64,000 nucleotides of DNA from Streptomyces sp. ICBB 8177 (GCF_003144095.1 NZ_NSKH01000023.1:294849-358848); one strand, 5' to 3'; counted from the first letter of the stretch, positions 15,964 through 24,738 are shown. Translations and numbers: made by a program. Notes: a model not told the origin generated them from the sequence alone.

Positions 15964-17958
15964 ATGACCGCCCGAACCGCCCCCTACGGCGCCTGGGAGT
16001 CACCGATCGACGCGCTGACGGCGGCGTCTCACGACGGACGCCCGGAGCACCTCGGCATCGTCGGCGAGGACCTGTGGTGGACCGCGCCCCGCCCCGCGGA
16101 GGCAGGGCGCCGCACCCTCATGCGCCGCCGGTCGCAGGACGGCACCGAGCGGTCCGTGCTGCCCGCGCCGTGGAACGTGCGCACGCGTGTCATCGAGTAC
16201 GGCGGCGTGCCCTGGGCCGCCGCGCCGCAAGGCCCTTCCCGCCAGAACCCGTTGATCGTCTTCGTGCACTTCGACGACCAGCGGCTCTACGGCTGGGAAC
16301 CCGACGTGCCCGGTGCCGAGCCCCGGCCGCTGACGCCGGTGTCGGACATCGGCGGAGGACTGCGGTGGGCCGAGCCGCGGATCTCGCCGGGAGGCGACGA
16401 GGTGTGGTGCGTGCTGGAGGAGTTCACCGGTGAGGGCGCGAGCGACGTGCGGCGGGTCGTCGCTGCGGTGCCGCTGGACGGTTCGGCCGCCGAGGACCGC
16501 TCGCGGGTGCGCGAACTGAGCGGCGGCGAACACCGGTTCGTCACCACACCCCGGATCTCGCCGGACGGGCGGACGGCGGTGTGGATCGCCTGGGATCACC
16601 CGCGGATGCCGTGGGACGGCACGGAGTTGAAGATCGCGGAGGTGACGGACACCGGGCTCGCCGGCATCCGCACGCTCATCGGCGGGCCGGACGAGTCGGT
16701 CGCGCAGGCCGAATGGACCGGCGACGGCGCGTTGCTCGCGGTCTCGGACCGCACCGGGTGGTGGAATCTGTACCGCGTCGACCCGGTCAGCGGTCAGGCG
16801 GTCAACCTCTGTCCGCGCGAGGAGGAGTTCGCGGGGCCCGCGTGGCGTATCGGATCGCGCTGGTTCGCACCGCTGGACGGGGGACTGGTCGCCGTCCTGC
16901 ACGGGCGCGGCGCACTGCGGCTCGGCATCCTCGACCCCGCCGACGGGGAGATCACCGACGCCCCCGGCCCATGGAGCGAATGGGACGCGACCCTCGCCGC
17001 GGACGGGACCCGGATCACCGGCGTCGCGGCCACCGCGAGCACCGGCCACGAGATCGTGGAGCTCGACACCCGCACCGGGCACTCCCGCGTCGTGGCCGCC
17101 GCACACCGGGACACCGTCGATCCGCACATGCTGCCCGACCCGGTGGCGCGCGTGTTCAGCGGCCCCGGCGGCCGGGAGGTCCACGCCCACGTCCATCCGC
17201 CGCACAACCCCCGCTTCACCGCGCCCGACGGCGAACTGCCGCCCTACGTGATCTGGGTGCACGGCGGCCCCACCAGCCGCGCCCCACTGGTGCTCGACCT
17301 GGTCATCGCCTACTTCACGTCGCGGGGCATCGGTGTCGCGGAGGTCAACTACGGTGGCTCGACCGGATACGGGCGCGCCTACCGCGACCGCCTCAAGGGC
17401 CAGTGGGGCGTGGTCGACGTCGAGGACTGCGTGGCCGTCGCCGAGGCCCTCGTCAAGGAGGGCCTGGCCGACCCGGACCGACTCGCGATCAGGGGCGGCA
17501 GCGCGGGCGGCTGGACCACCGGCGCGGCCCTCACCAGCGTCGACACCTTCGCCTGCGGCACGATCAGTTACCCGGTGCTCGACCTCGCCGGATGGGCCCG
17601 GGGCGGTACCCACGACTTCGAGTCGCGGTACCTGGAGACGCTGATCGGACCCCTCGCCGAGGTCCCCGAGCGCTACGAGGACCGCTCGCCGGCCAACCGC
17701 GCCGACCGGATCCGCGTGCCCTTCCTGCTGCTCCAGGGACTGGACGACCCGATCTGCCCGCCCGCGCAGTCGGAGGGCTTCCTCGCCCGCGCCGCGGGCC
17801 GGGGAGTGCCGCACGCGTACCTGACCTTCGAGGGCGAAGGGCACGGCTTCCGCAGGCAGGAGACGATGGTGACCTGCCTCGAAGCCGAACTCTCCCTCTA
17901 CGGGCAGACGTTCGGATTCACCCCGCCCTGCGTGCCGACCCTGGAGCTGACGACATGA
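15964..17958 (+). CDS. S9 (prolyl oligopeptidase family) peptidase
   Basis: 664 residues. An N-terminal beta-propeller with repeated SPDG/SPGG blade ends covers about 30-390. An alpha/beta hydrolase domain follows, with catalytic Ser513 (RGGSAGGW), Asp594 or Asp595 (QGLDDPICPP) and His627 (EGEGHGF). This is the acylaminoacyl-peptidase / dipeptidyl-peptidase layout of S9C. The propeller limits substrates to short peptides. AAGGAG lies about 9 bp before the ATG. It is 48 bp after the M20 stop, and its TGA overlaps the start of the S66 gene (ATGA). No secretion signal is seen. Confidence 0.92.
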   Translation: MTARTAPYGAWESPIDALTAASHDGRPEHLGIVGEDLWWTAPRPAEAGRRTLMRRRSQDGTERSVLPAPWNVRTRVIEYGGVPWAAAPQGPSRQNPLIVFVHFDDQRLYGWEPDVPGAEPRPLTPVSDIGGGLRWAEPRISPGGDEVWCVLEEFTGEGASDVRRVVAAVPLDGSAAEDRSRVRELSGGEHRFVTTPRISPDGRTAVWIAWDHPRMPWDGTELKIAEVTDTGLAGIRTLIGGPDESVAQAEWTGDGALLAVSDRTGWWNLYRVDPVSGQAVNLCPREEEFAGPAWRIGSRWFAPLDGGLVAVLHGRGALRLGILDPADGEITDAPGPWSEWDATLAADGTRITGVAATASTGHEIVELDTRTGHSRVVAAAHRDTVDPHMLPDPVARVFSGPGGREVHAHVHPPHNPRFTAPDGELPPYVIWVHGGPTSRAPLVLDLVIAYFTSRGIGVAEVNYGGSTGYGRAYRDRLKGQWGVVDVEDCVAVAEALVKEGLADPDRLAIRGGSAGGWTTGAALTSVDTFACGTISYPVLDLAGWARGGTHDFESRYLETLIGPLAEVPERYEDRSPANRADRIRVPFLLLQGLDDPICPPAQSEGFLARAAGRGVPHAYLTFEGEGHGFRRQETMVTCLEAELSLYGQTFGFTPPCVPTLELTT

Positions 17959-18890
17959 CCACCGCGTTCCCTTTGACCAGGCCGCCGCGTCTGCGCCCCG
18001 GCGACCGGGTGGCGGTCGTCGCGCCCAGTGGGCCGGTCGTCGCCGAGCGGCTCGACGCCGGGATCGACATCCTCGTCGGCTGGGACCTGGACCCGGTGGT
18101 GATGCCCCACGTTCGTGGCCGCGACCATCGGTTCCGCTACCTCGCCGCCGACGACGCCGCCCGCGCACGGGACTTCCAAGACGCCTGGTGCGACCCGGAG
18201 GTGACCGCGGTCTTCTGCGCACGCGGCGGTTACGGCGTCCAGCGCATGGTCGATCTGCTGGACTGGGACGCGTTGCGTGCCGCCGGACCCAAAGTGCTGT
18301 GCGGGTTCAGTGACATCACGGCGCTGCAGGAGGCGTTCGCGCTGCGGCTCGGACTCGCCACGCTCTACGGACCGGTGGCGTCGGGGGTGGCGTTCACCAA
18401 GGACGGCCCGACCCGCGAGCACCTGCGGCGCACGCTCTTCGAGCCCGAGGCGGTGCGCACGCTGACCTCCGCCACCGCGCGGGCCATGGTGCCGGGCGCC
18501 GCCACCGGCGTCACCTTCGGCGGCTGCGCCAGCCTGCTCGCCGCCGAGGCCGGCACACCGAAGGCCAGACGCGGCGGGCACGGTGGCATCCTCGCGCTGG
18601 AGGACGTCGGCGAGTCCCCGTACCGGCTCGACCGCGTGCTGACCCAACTCCTGCGCTGCGGACTGCTGGACGGCGTCGCGGGGATCGCGCTCGGGTCGTG
18701 GCGCGACTGCGGCCCCTACGAGGAGGTGCGCGACGTCCTGTTCGACCGGCTCGGCGGCCTCGGTGTCCCCGTCATCGAGGAACTGGGCTTCGGGCACGGC
18801 GACAGCAGCCTGACCGTGCCGCTCGGCGTGCCGGCCGACCTCGACGCCGACGCGGCCACGCTCACCTGCCGCATACCGGCGCTGAGTTGA
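17955..18890 (+). CDS. S66 family LD-carboxypeptidase (LdcA/YkfA-like)
   Basis: 311 residues. Conserved blocks are AVVAPSGPV near the N-terminus, ARGGYGVQRMVDLLD, and CGFSDITALQ, where Ser119 is the expected nucleophile. They are followed by LEDVGESPYRLDRVLTQLL (the Glu) and GFGHGDSSLTVPLG (the His). The family removes the terminal D-amino acid from L,D-linked murein tetrapeptides. Together with the M55 gene it points the whole operon toward murein-peptide or D-peptide recycling. The ATGA overlap with the S9 stop implies translational coupling. No signal peptide. Confidence 0.92.
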   Translation: MTTAFPLTRPPRLRPGDRVAVVAPSGPVVAERLDAGIDILVGWDLDPVVMPHVRGRDHRFRYLAADDAARARDFQDAWCDPEVTAVFCARGGYGVQRMVDLLDWDALRAAGPKVLCGFSDITALQEAFALRLGLATLYGPVASGVAFTKDGPTREHLRRTLFEPEAVRTLTSATARAMVPGAATGVTFGGCASLLAAEAGTPKARRGGHGGILALEDVGESPYRLDRVLTQLLRCGLLDGVAGIALGSWRDCGPYEEVRDVLFDRLGGLGVPVIEELGFGHGDSSLTVPLGVPADLDADAATLTCRIPALS

Positions 18891-19054
18891 GGCCACAGCG
18901 CTCGGAGGCTTCCGCGCGGGAACCGGCGACCGCCGTCCTGGGATGACGCTCCGCGTGGTCGGCCCCGCAGGTCGGCGCTCCCTGGGTCTTACGGAACCGT
19001 GACGCGCCGCCCGCCGGGCACCCGGGCGCGCCGCGCTAGCCGTACGGTCGGCCC

Positions 19055-20215
19055 ATGCTGGTACTGGTCACCGGAGGAATGGGCTTCATCGGCTCGCACG
19101 TCGTCACGGCGCTCACCGAGGCCGGACAGGAGGTACGGGTCCTGGACGCCCTGTCGCCCACCGCCCACGGAGCGGGCGCGCCCCCGCCACCACCCCTACC
19201 CGGTGTGGAGGTGGTGCGGGCCGACGTCCGGGACCGGGCCGCCGTCGTCGCGGCGCTGCGCGGGGTGGACGCGGTGTGCCACCAGGCGGCGATGGTCGGC
19301 CTCGGCAAGGACTTCGCCGACGCGCCGGAGTACGTGAGCAGCAACGACCTCGGGACGGCCGTACTGCTGGCGGCGATGGGGCAGGAGCGGGTGCCGGGAC
19401 TCGTGCTGGCCGGGTCGATGGTGGTCTACGGCGAGGGGCGTTACGACTGCGCCCGCCACGGCACCGTCCGGCCGGGGCCGCGGCGGGTCACCGACCTCGA
19501 CGCGGGACGGTTCGAGCCGCCGTGCCCCCACTGCGGCGAACCGCTCTCGCCGGGGCAGGTCGCCGAGGACGCGCCGCTCGACCCGCGCAACGTCTACGCG
19601 ACCACCAAGCTCGCCCAGGAGCACCTGGCCGCCGCGTGGGCCCGCGCGACGCACGGCACCGCCGTCTCGCTGCGGTACCACAACGTCTACGGGCCCCGGA
19701 TGCCGCGCGACACCCCGTACGCCGGGGTCGCGTCGCTGTTCCGGTCGGCACTGGAACGCGGCGAGGCGCCGAGGGTGTTCGAGGACGGCGGGCAGCGCCG
19801 GGACTTCGTCAACGTACGGGACGTCGCCGACGCGAACGTCGCGGCGCTCGGTGCGCTCGGCTCGCGGATCGAGCCCGGCACGTTGCGCGCCTACAACGTC
19901 GGCAGCGGCACACCGCACACCATCGGCGAGGCGGCCGGCGCGCTGGCCGAGGCGTTCGGCGGGCCGCCGCCGGTGGTGACGGGGGAGTACCGGCTCGGCG
20001 ACGTGCGGCACGTCACCGCTTCCTCGCAGCGGATTCGCGACGAGTTGGGATGGTCGGCCCGGATCGGGTTCGCCGACGGCATGGCGGAGTTCGCGCACGC
20101 CCCGATGCGCGCACCGATCACGCCGATCACGCCGGCCGCGCCGAGCGAACGGACCGCGTCGGCCGAACCGACCGCACCAGTCACGCCGGCCGGACGGACC
20201 GCCGTCAGTCGGTGA
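19055..20215 (+). CDS. NAD-dependent epimerase/dehydratase (extended SDR) with a Cys-rich insertion
   Basis: 386 residues. The NAD-binding motif TGGMGFIGSH is at 6-15, and the catalytic YATTK (Tyr-x3-Lys) follows the DPRNVYATTKLAQEHLAAAW block. RYHNVYGPRMP is typical of NDP-sugar 4-epimerases and dehydratases. Between the active-site strand and YxxxK there is an insertion with PPCPHCGEPL and an upstream Cys/His (CARHG) that could bind zinc. The C-terminal 30 residues are a Pro/Thr/Ala tail. Substrate unknown. TACGGT lies 6 bp upstream of the ATG without a ribosome site, so the transcript may be leaderless. Its stop overlaps the convergent PhzF-like gene by 11 bp. Confidence 0.88.
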   Translation: MLVLVTGGMGFIGSHVVTALTEAGQEVRVLDALSPTAHGAGAPPPPPLPGVEVVRADVRDRAAVVAALRGVDAVCHQAAMVGLGKDFADAPEYVSSNDLGTAVLLAAMGQERVPGLVLAGSMVVYGEGRYDCARHGTVRPGPRRVTDLDAGRFEPPCPHCGEPLSPGQVAEDAPLDPRNVYATTKLAQEHLAAAWARATHGTAVSLRYHNVYGPRMPRDTPYAGVASLFRSALERGEAPRVFEDGGQRRDFVNVRDVADANVAALGALGSRIEPGTLRAYNVGSGTPHTIGEAAGALAEAFGGPPPVVTGEYRLGDVRHVTASSQRIRDELGWSARIGFADGMAEFAHAPMRAPITPITPAAPSERTASAEPTAPVTPAGRTAVSR

Positions 20216-20861
20216 CCCGGCCGCCCACCTCGATCGTGCCGTCGGGGTGCGGCAGGGTGAGGATTTGGGAGCCGGTGCCCTGGCGGATGTCGAGGGGACG
20301 GCCGAGTTCGGCGGTGAGCAGGAGTGCCGCGGCACCGGTCGCCTCGTCCTCGACGATGTCGTCGCCGCGGCGCGGGAAGGCGCGGGCGCGCACCAGGCCC
20401 GCGGTCTCGTCCTGCCAGGCCCAGGCGTACAGCCACCCCTCGCCCGGCGGCGGGGCGGGCAGCGCGTCGATGTCGGCGGGCGAGTCGAAGCGTTCGGTGC
20501 GACGGCCTGTCACCCAGGCGGCGCGGCCGGTGATCCACGTCAGGTCGCCGTCGTGGCGGACGGCGACCTCGCCCGCCGGAGGACGCAGGACGTCGACCGG
20601 CCGGCCGCGGTCCCGCAGGAGCCGGGCGAGGCCCACGAGGGGGTGGCCCGCGAAGGGAAGCCGGGCGCTGGGGGTGTAGATGTCGGCCACGCCCGCGTCG
20701 GGATCGTCGAGGAACACGGTCTCGCTGTAGCCGAGTTCGGTGGCCAGCTGTTGCCGCTCCGCGCGGTCGGCGACGGAGGGGCCGTCGTAGACGATGCCGA
20801 GTTCGTTGCCGCCGGTGCCCTCGGGGCCGGTGAAGACCCGAACCACCACGAGATCGTCCAT
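20205..20861 (-). CDS. Short PhzF-family isomerase-like protein
   Basis: 218 residues, shorter than the usual 260-300 of PhzF proteins. N-terminal blocks fit the family: VVVRVFTGPEGTGGNELGIV, then LATELGYSETVFLDD with the catalytic-type Glu, and YTPSARLPFAGHPLVGLARL. The C-terminal half is compact but keeps DEATGAAALLLTAELGRPL and GTGSQILTLPH. PhzF relatives are isomerases with diverse substrates; nothing else of a phenazine pathway is here, so no phenazine role is claimed. The ATG at 20859-20861 is preferred because an ATG at 20877-20879 begins directly at the foot of a hairpin. Confidence 0.8.
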   Translation of the reverse strand: MDDLVVVRVFTGPEGTGGNELGIVYDGPSVADRAERQQLATELGYSETVFLDDPDAGVADIYTPSARLPFAGHPLVGLARLLRDRGRPVDVLRPPAGEVAVRHDGDLTWITGRAAWVTGRRTERFDSPADIDALPAPPPGEGWLYAWAWQDETAGLVRARAFPRRGDDIVEDEATGAAALLLTAELGRPLDIRQGTGSQILTLPHPDGTIEVGGRVTD

Positions 20862-20879
20862 GGGGAGATTGAACCCCAT

Positions 20880-20903
20880 CCCGGAATCCGGCGGGATTCC
20901 GGG
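20880..20903 (-). terminator. Hairpin after the sensor kinase gene
   Basis: A 10-bp stem (CCCGGAATCC / GGATTCCGGG) with a 4-nt loop. It is downstream of the histidine kinase stop and just upstream of the PhzF-like gene, both read leftward. It most likely terminates the two-component operon. It could also hinder ribosome access to the upstream alternative PhzF start. Confidence 0.5.
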
Positions 20904-20970
20904 GGATCCCGGCGGATACTTCGGCGTCTTCGGTCCGCACGTCGGGCGGGCGGGGCCAGTTGGGGGCGGC

Positions 20971-22092
20971 TCAGTGGGGCGCGGCGGGCAGGACGACGTC
21001 GAAGCGGCAGCCGCCGGGGACGTTGGTGACGAGCGCGCGGCCCCGGTGGGCCTCCACGATGCCGCGGACGATGGCCAGCCCGAGTCCTGCCCCCGCGGGA
21101 GGCGTGCGGGCGCCCGTGCCACGCCAGCCGGTGTCGAAGACGCGCGGCAGATCCTCGGGCGGGATGCCGCCGCAGCCGTCGGTGACCGACAGCACCACCG
21201 ACTCCTGCCAGCGCCGTGCGGCGACCGCCACGGTGCCGTCGGCGGGGGTCCGGTGGATCGCGTTGACCAGCAGGTTCGCCAGGACGCGGGTCATCTCGCG
21301 GCCGTCGACCTCGACCGGCACCGGTTCGACGCCCGCGCCGACCAGCCGGACGCCGCGTTCGCGGGCCAGGGCGCCGACTCCGGAGATCGCGTCGCCCACC
21401 AGGTCGTAGACCGACATCCGGGAGGGGCTCAGCGGCAGGGCTCCGGCCTGGATGCGGGAGAGTTCGAACAGGTCGCCCACCATGGCGCTGAGCCGTTCGA
21501 CCTCGGCGCGGATCTGGGCGTGGTAGCGCGGCGGATCCGGCACCATGCCGTCCTCCAGCGCCTCGGCCATCGCCCGCAGTCCGGCCAGTGGGGTGCGCAG
21601 GTCGTGCGAGATCCAGGCGACCAGTTCGCGGCGGGACGCCTCCAGCGCGCGCTCGCGGTCCCTGGAGGCGGCGAGCTTGGCGCTGGTGGCCGCCAACTCC
21701 CGCCCGAGCTCGGCCAGTTCGGCGGTCGGAGCGGTGTGGGGCGGGGCGAAGGGCGTGCTGCCCCCGCCGTCGCCCAGCGCCCGGGTCGCGGCCGTCAGCG
21801 CCCTGCTGCCCGCGACGACCTGGCGTCCGAGCACCAGTGTCACGGCGAACGACACGATGCCGGCCATCACGCAGACCAGGACGACGACCCGCAGGTCGTG
21901 CGAGGAAAGGAACATCGCCCACGCCACCGAGAGGGTCCCGGCGAGGAACGCGGCCACCGTGACCGCGGCGACGACCACCAGCGACAGCGCCACCGAACGA
22001 TGCCGCAGCAGCCGCAGCGCCACGGCCCCGAGCAGCCCCGCCGCTGCGGCACCCGCGGCGGCGTACAGGGCGATCTGTGCGAGGTCAGACAC
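20971..22092 (-). CDS. Membrane sensor histidine kinase
   Basis: 373 residues. Two or three hydrophobic helices occupy residues about 5-95 (ALSLVVVAAVTVAAFLAG; VVVLVCVMAGIVSFAVTLVL) with almost no extracellular domain, so it may sense the membrane itself. A HAMP-like linker follows. The H-box is WISHDLRTPLAG with His163. ATPase boxes are NLLVNAIHRTP (N), DGCGGIPPEDLPRVFD (G1/F) and GAGLGLAIVRGIV (G2). The start is the GTG at 22090-22092, which overlaps the response regulator stop by 8 bp, so kinase and regulator are coupled. The N-box carries His where Asn/Arg is more usual (NAIHRTP); activity is still likely. Confidence 0.93.
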   Translation of the reverse strand: MSDLAQIALYAAAGAAAAGLLGAVALRLLRHRSVALSLVVVAAVTVAAFLAGTLSVAWAMFLSSHDLRVVVLVCVMAGIVSFAVTLVLGRQVVAGSRALTAATRALGDGGGSTPFAPPHTAPTAELAELGRELAATSAKLAASRDRERALEASRRELVAWISHDLRTPLAGLRAMAEALEDGMVPDPPRYHAQIRAEVERLSAMVGDLFELSRIQAGALPLSPSRMSVYDLVGDAISGVGALARERGVRLVGAGVEPVPVEVDGREMTRVLANLLVNAIHRTPADGTVAVAARRWQESVVLSVTDGCGGIPPEDLPRVFDTGWRGTGARTPPAGAGLGLAIVRGIVEAHRGRALVTNVPGGCRFDVVLPAAPH

Positions 22093-23113
22093 CGCGGGCC
22101 TCCGCCGCGTCCACGCCCGTCGACCCGGCTCCGGCGACGGCCCCGGTTCCCGCCGCTGTTGCGGTCCCGGTACGGGAGACGTCCCCGGACTCGGCGCCGG
22201 CGCCGGCGCCCGGTTGGACGTCCTCGCACTCCGCGCCCGGTTCCACGTCCTCGCCCTCCGCGCCCGGCGGGTCGAAGCGGTAGCCGACGCCCCAGACCGT
22301 GCTGATCAGGCGGGGGCGGGCCGGGTCCGCCTCGATCTTCTCGCGCAGCCGCCGTACGTGCACCGTGACGGTGGACAGGTCGCCGAACTCCCAGCCCCAC
22401 ACGCGGTGCATCAGCTCCTCGCGGCCCAGCACTCGACCCGGGTGCCGCAGGAAGAACGCCAGCAGGTCGAACTCCCGTATCGTCAGCGAAAGTTCGTCGC
22501 CGTCACGAGTGGCGCGGCGGGCCGCCGGGTCGAGGGCGAGCGGACCCGAGCGCAGCCATGGCCCGGGCGCGGGCGGCGTGCCCGCCCTGCGCAGCACGGA
22601 CTCCACGCGCAACACCAGTTCGCGGGGGCTGAACGGCTTGGTCACGTAGTCGTCCGCACCGACCTCCAGACCCAGGATGCGGTCGTCCTCCTCGCCTCGC
22701 GCGGTCAGCATGACCACCGGAACGGGTCCGCGCTCGCGTATCCGGCGGCAGACCTCCAGGCCGTCGAGACCGGGCAGCATCAGGTCGAGCACCACCAGGT
22801 CGGGGGCCAGCCGGGCCGCGCGGGCGAGCGCGGTCGGCCCGTCGGCGGCGCGGTCCACCGCGAACCCGGCGCGTTGCAGGTAGCCGGTCACGACCTCGGC
22901 GACGGTCGGGTCGTCGTCCACGACCAGCACCCGCCGCGGCGCGCCCGCGCCACCCGCGTCCCTCCCACCCGCTCCCGCACCGGCCTCTCCCGAAGGCGCG
23001 GCGTCCGGCCGCGCAGGCGGATCCGCGGCGGCGGGCGCCGTGTCGTGGGTCGCCGGACCGCCGTCCCCGGTGTCCGGGTGGTCGGCTGAGCTGGGCAGAG
23101 GGTTCACGGTCAC
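22085..23113 (-). CDS. OmpR-family response regulator
   Basis: 342 residues. The receiver domain lies at about 60-175: acidic pair VVDDDP, phosphorylated Asp110 in VVLDLMLPG, Thr in MLTARGEEDD and Lys in VTKPFSPREL. A winged-helix DNA-binding domain (LTIREFDLLAFFLRHPGRVL ... VTVHVRRLREKIE) ends near GVGYRFDPP. It is unusual in having a low-complexity Pro/Ala/Gly N-terminal extension of about 58 residues and an acidic Gly/Ala C-terminal tail of about 55. The GTG at 23111-23113 is used; a second GTG lies 6 bp later. First gene of the kinase operon, divergent from the GT2 operon. Confidence 0.92.
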   Translation of the reverse strand: MTVNPLPSSADHPDTGDGGPATHDTAPAAADPPARPDAAPSGEAGAGAGGRDAGGAGAPRRVLVVDDDPTVAEVVTGYLQRAGFAVDRAADGPTALARAARLAPDLVVLDLMLPGLDGLEVCRRIRERGPVPVVMLTARGEEDDRILGLEVGADDYVTKPFSPRELVLRVESVLRRAGTPPAPGPWLRSGPLALDPAARRATRDGDELSLTIREFDLLAFFLRHPGRVLGREELMHRVWGWEFGDLSTVTVHVRRLREKIEADPARPRLISTVWGVGYRFDPPGAEGEDVEPGAECEDVQPGAGAGAESGDVSRTGTATAAGTGAVAGAGSTGVDAAEARGV

Positions 23114-23161
23114 GCTACGAGTCTCGCACCGGGGTCGGCCGGACGGACGGCGCGAGGTGCT

Positions 23162-23203
23162 CGTACGGTCGCACGTCCGTGTTTCGTAAGGATCGCATGT
23201 CCG
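23162..23203. promoter_or_regulatory. Direct repeat in the divergent promoter region
   Basis: CGTACGGTCGCACGTCCG (23162-23179) and CGTAAGGATCGCATGTCCG (23185-23203) match at 16 of 18 positions with one inserted base and are offset by 23 bp. They lie between the response regulator gene and the GT2 operon. OmpR-family proteins bind tandem direct repeats, so this is a candidate site for the adjacent regulator. A partial third copy (CGTAAGG) begins at 23222. Confidence 0.45.
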
Positions 23204-23227
23204 GTTCGCGAATTTCGTCTTCGTAAG

Positions 23228-23989
23228 GTGAAGCGCGTGACCGATACCCCTCACTCACCCGGCGGAAGCCGGGTTCCCGCGCCCGTCGACGTCGTGCTTC
23301 CGTGTCTGGACGAGGCCGCGGCTCTGCCCTGGGTGCTGGAAAGGATCCCGTCCGGCTGGCGGGCGATCGTCGTCGACAACGGTTCGACCGACGGCTCCGC
23401 GCGGCTGGCCGCGTCGCTCGGCGCGTACGTCGTGCACGAGCCGGTACGCGGGTTCGGCGCCGCCTGCCACGCCGGGCTGCGCGCCGCCACCGCCGAGGTC
23501 GTGTGCTTCCTCGACTGCGACGCCTCGCTGGACCCCGTGCAGCTGCCCCGGGTCGCGGGCCCGGTACTCGACGGCGACGCCGACCTCGTGCTGGGCCGCC
23601 GCAGGCCCACCGCGCGCGGCGCGTGGCCGGTGCACGCGCGGCTGGCCAACCGCGAACTGGCCCGCCTGATCCGCCGCCGCACCGGCCTGCGCTTGCACGA
23701 CCTGGGCCCGATGCGCGCCGCCCGCCGCGAACCGATGCTGGCCCTCGGGCTGACCGACCGGCGCTCCGGCTACCCGCTGGAGACCGTGGTCGCCGCCGCA
23801 GACGCGGGCTGGCGCGTACGCGAGCTGGACGTGTCGTACGCGCCGCGCGCGGGCCGTTCCAAGGTCACCGGTACGTGGCGCGGCACCTGGCACGCGGTGC
23901 GCGACATGCGCGCGGTCCTCGACCGTCCACCGGCGGCAAGAGGAAGCGACGCGCTGCCGCGCACGGCGGCGGGGACGGTGATCCGATGA
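23228..23989 (+). CDS. Family 2 glycosyltransferase
   Basis: 253 residues with GT-A motifs: VDVVLPCLDEAAALPWVLER at the start, VVDNGSTDGSA (nucleotide-binding Asp), GAACHAGLRAA, and FLDCDASLDP as the metal-binding DxD. No membrane helices, so soluble or membrane-associated. Donor and acceptor are unknown. The GTG at 23228 is used; a GTG at 23237 with a GGTGA-type site is equally possible. It is the first gene of an operon with a TIGR04282-type transferase and a methyltransferase, both joined by ATGA overlaps. The divergent two-component system probably regulates it. Confidence 0.9.
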   Translation: MKRVTDTPHSPGGSRVPAPVDVVLPCLDEAAALPWVLERIPSGWRAIVVDNGSTDGSARLAASLGAYVVHEPVRGFGAACHAGLRAATAEVVCFLDCDASLDPVQLPRVAGPVLDGDADLVLGRRRPTARGAWPVHARLANRELARLIRRRTGLRLHDLGPMRAARREPMLALGLTDRRSGYPLETVVAAADAGWRVRELDVSYAPRAGRSKVTGTWRGTWHAVRDMRAVLDRPPAARGSDALPRTAAGTVIR

Positions 23990-24738
23990 GCGTCCCGTAC
24001 AGTCGCGGCACCGCGGCCCCGACCACGATCCCGACCCCGCCTTCGATCCCGACCGCCGCCCCGGGCCCGGCCGCCGCCCCGAGCCCGAGCCCGGGACTGG
24101 GCCCGACCGGCCCGACCACGCTGCTGGTCATCGCCAAGGAACCGGTTCCGGGGCGGGTGAAGACCCGGCTGACGCCGCCGTACTCGCCCGGTCAGGCCGC
24201 CGCGCTGGCCGAGGCGGCGCTCCGCGACACGCTGGACGTCGTCTCGCGGGCGCCGGCCCGGCGCAGGGTGCTCGTGCTCGACGGACGGCCCGGGCCCTGG
24301 ATGCCCGCCGGGTTCGAGGTGCTGCCGCAGGCCGGGGGCGGGCTGGACGAACGGCTCGCAGCGGCCTTCGCCGCGCACGCGGACGGACCCGCGCTGCTGG
24401 TCGGCATGGACACCCCGCAGATCACCACGGACCTCCTCGCGCCCGTGCTGGCGCCGGACGCCTGGCGGGAGTGCGACGCCTGGTTCGGGCCCGCGCGGGA
24501 CGGCGGCTTCTGGGCGCTGGGGCTGGCCGCGCCCGACCCGGCCCTGCTGCGCGGCGTGCCGATGTCCACCGATCACACCGGCGCCGTCCAGCGCGCGCGG
24601 CTGACCGGGGCGGGACTGCGGGTGCGGGATCTGCCGCGGCTGCGGGACGTGGACACCGCCGCCGACGCGACCGCGGTGGCGCGGCAGGCTCCGGGATCGC
24701 GCTTCGCCTCCCGGCTGGCGGGGTTCGCCGCCTCATGA
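23986..24738 (+). CDS. TIGR04282 / DUF2064 family nucleotidyl- or glycosyltransferase-like protein
   Basis: 250 residues. After a Pro/Thr/Ser-rich leader of about 45 residues comes LLVIAKEPVPGRVKTRL, the defining nucleotide-sugar-binding start of this CofC-related family. VGMDTPQIT and ARDGGFWALGLA follow. Some members are named arsenosugar biosynthesis glycosyltransferases, but no arsM or arsS gene is near, so that name would mislead here. It overlaps both neighbours by ATGA (with GT2 at 23986 and the methyltransferase at 24735), so the three products are probably made in fixed ratio and act in one pathway. Confidence 0.88.
   Translation: MSVPYSRGTAAPTTIPTPPSIPTAAPGPAAAPSPSPGLGPTGPTTLLVIAKEPVPGRVKTRLTPPYSPGQAAALAEAALRDTLDVVSRAPARRRVLVLDGRPGPWMPAGFEVLPQAGGGLDERLAAAFAAHADGPALLVGMDTPQITTDLLAPVLAPDAWRECDAWFGPARDGGFWALGLAAPDPALLRGVPMSTDHTGAVQRARLTGAGLRVRDLPRLRDVDTAADATAVARQAPGSRFASRLAGFAAS

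Noticed and set aside
20205..20861. Phenazine biosynthesis
   Set aside because: A lone PhzF-like protein is not evidence of a phenazine pathway; no other phz genes are present.
23986..24738. Arsenosugar biosynthesis gene
   Set aside because: The TIGR04282 family name suggests it, but no arsenic methyltransferase or radical SAM arsS gene is near.
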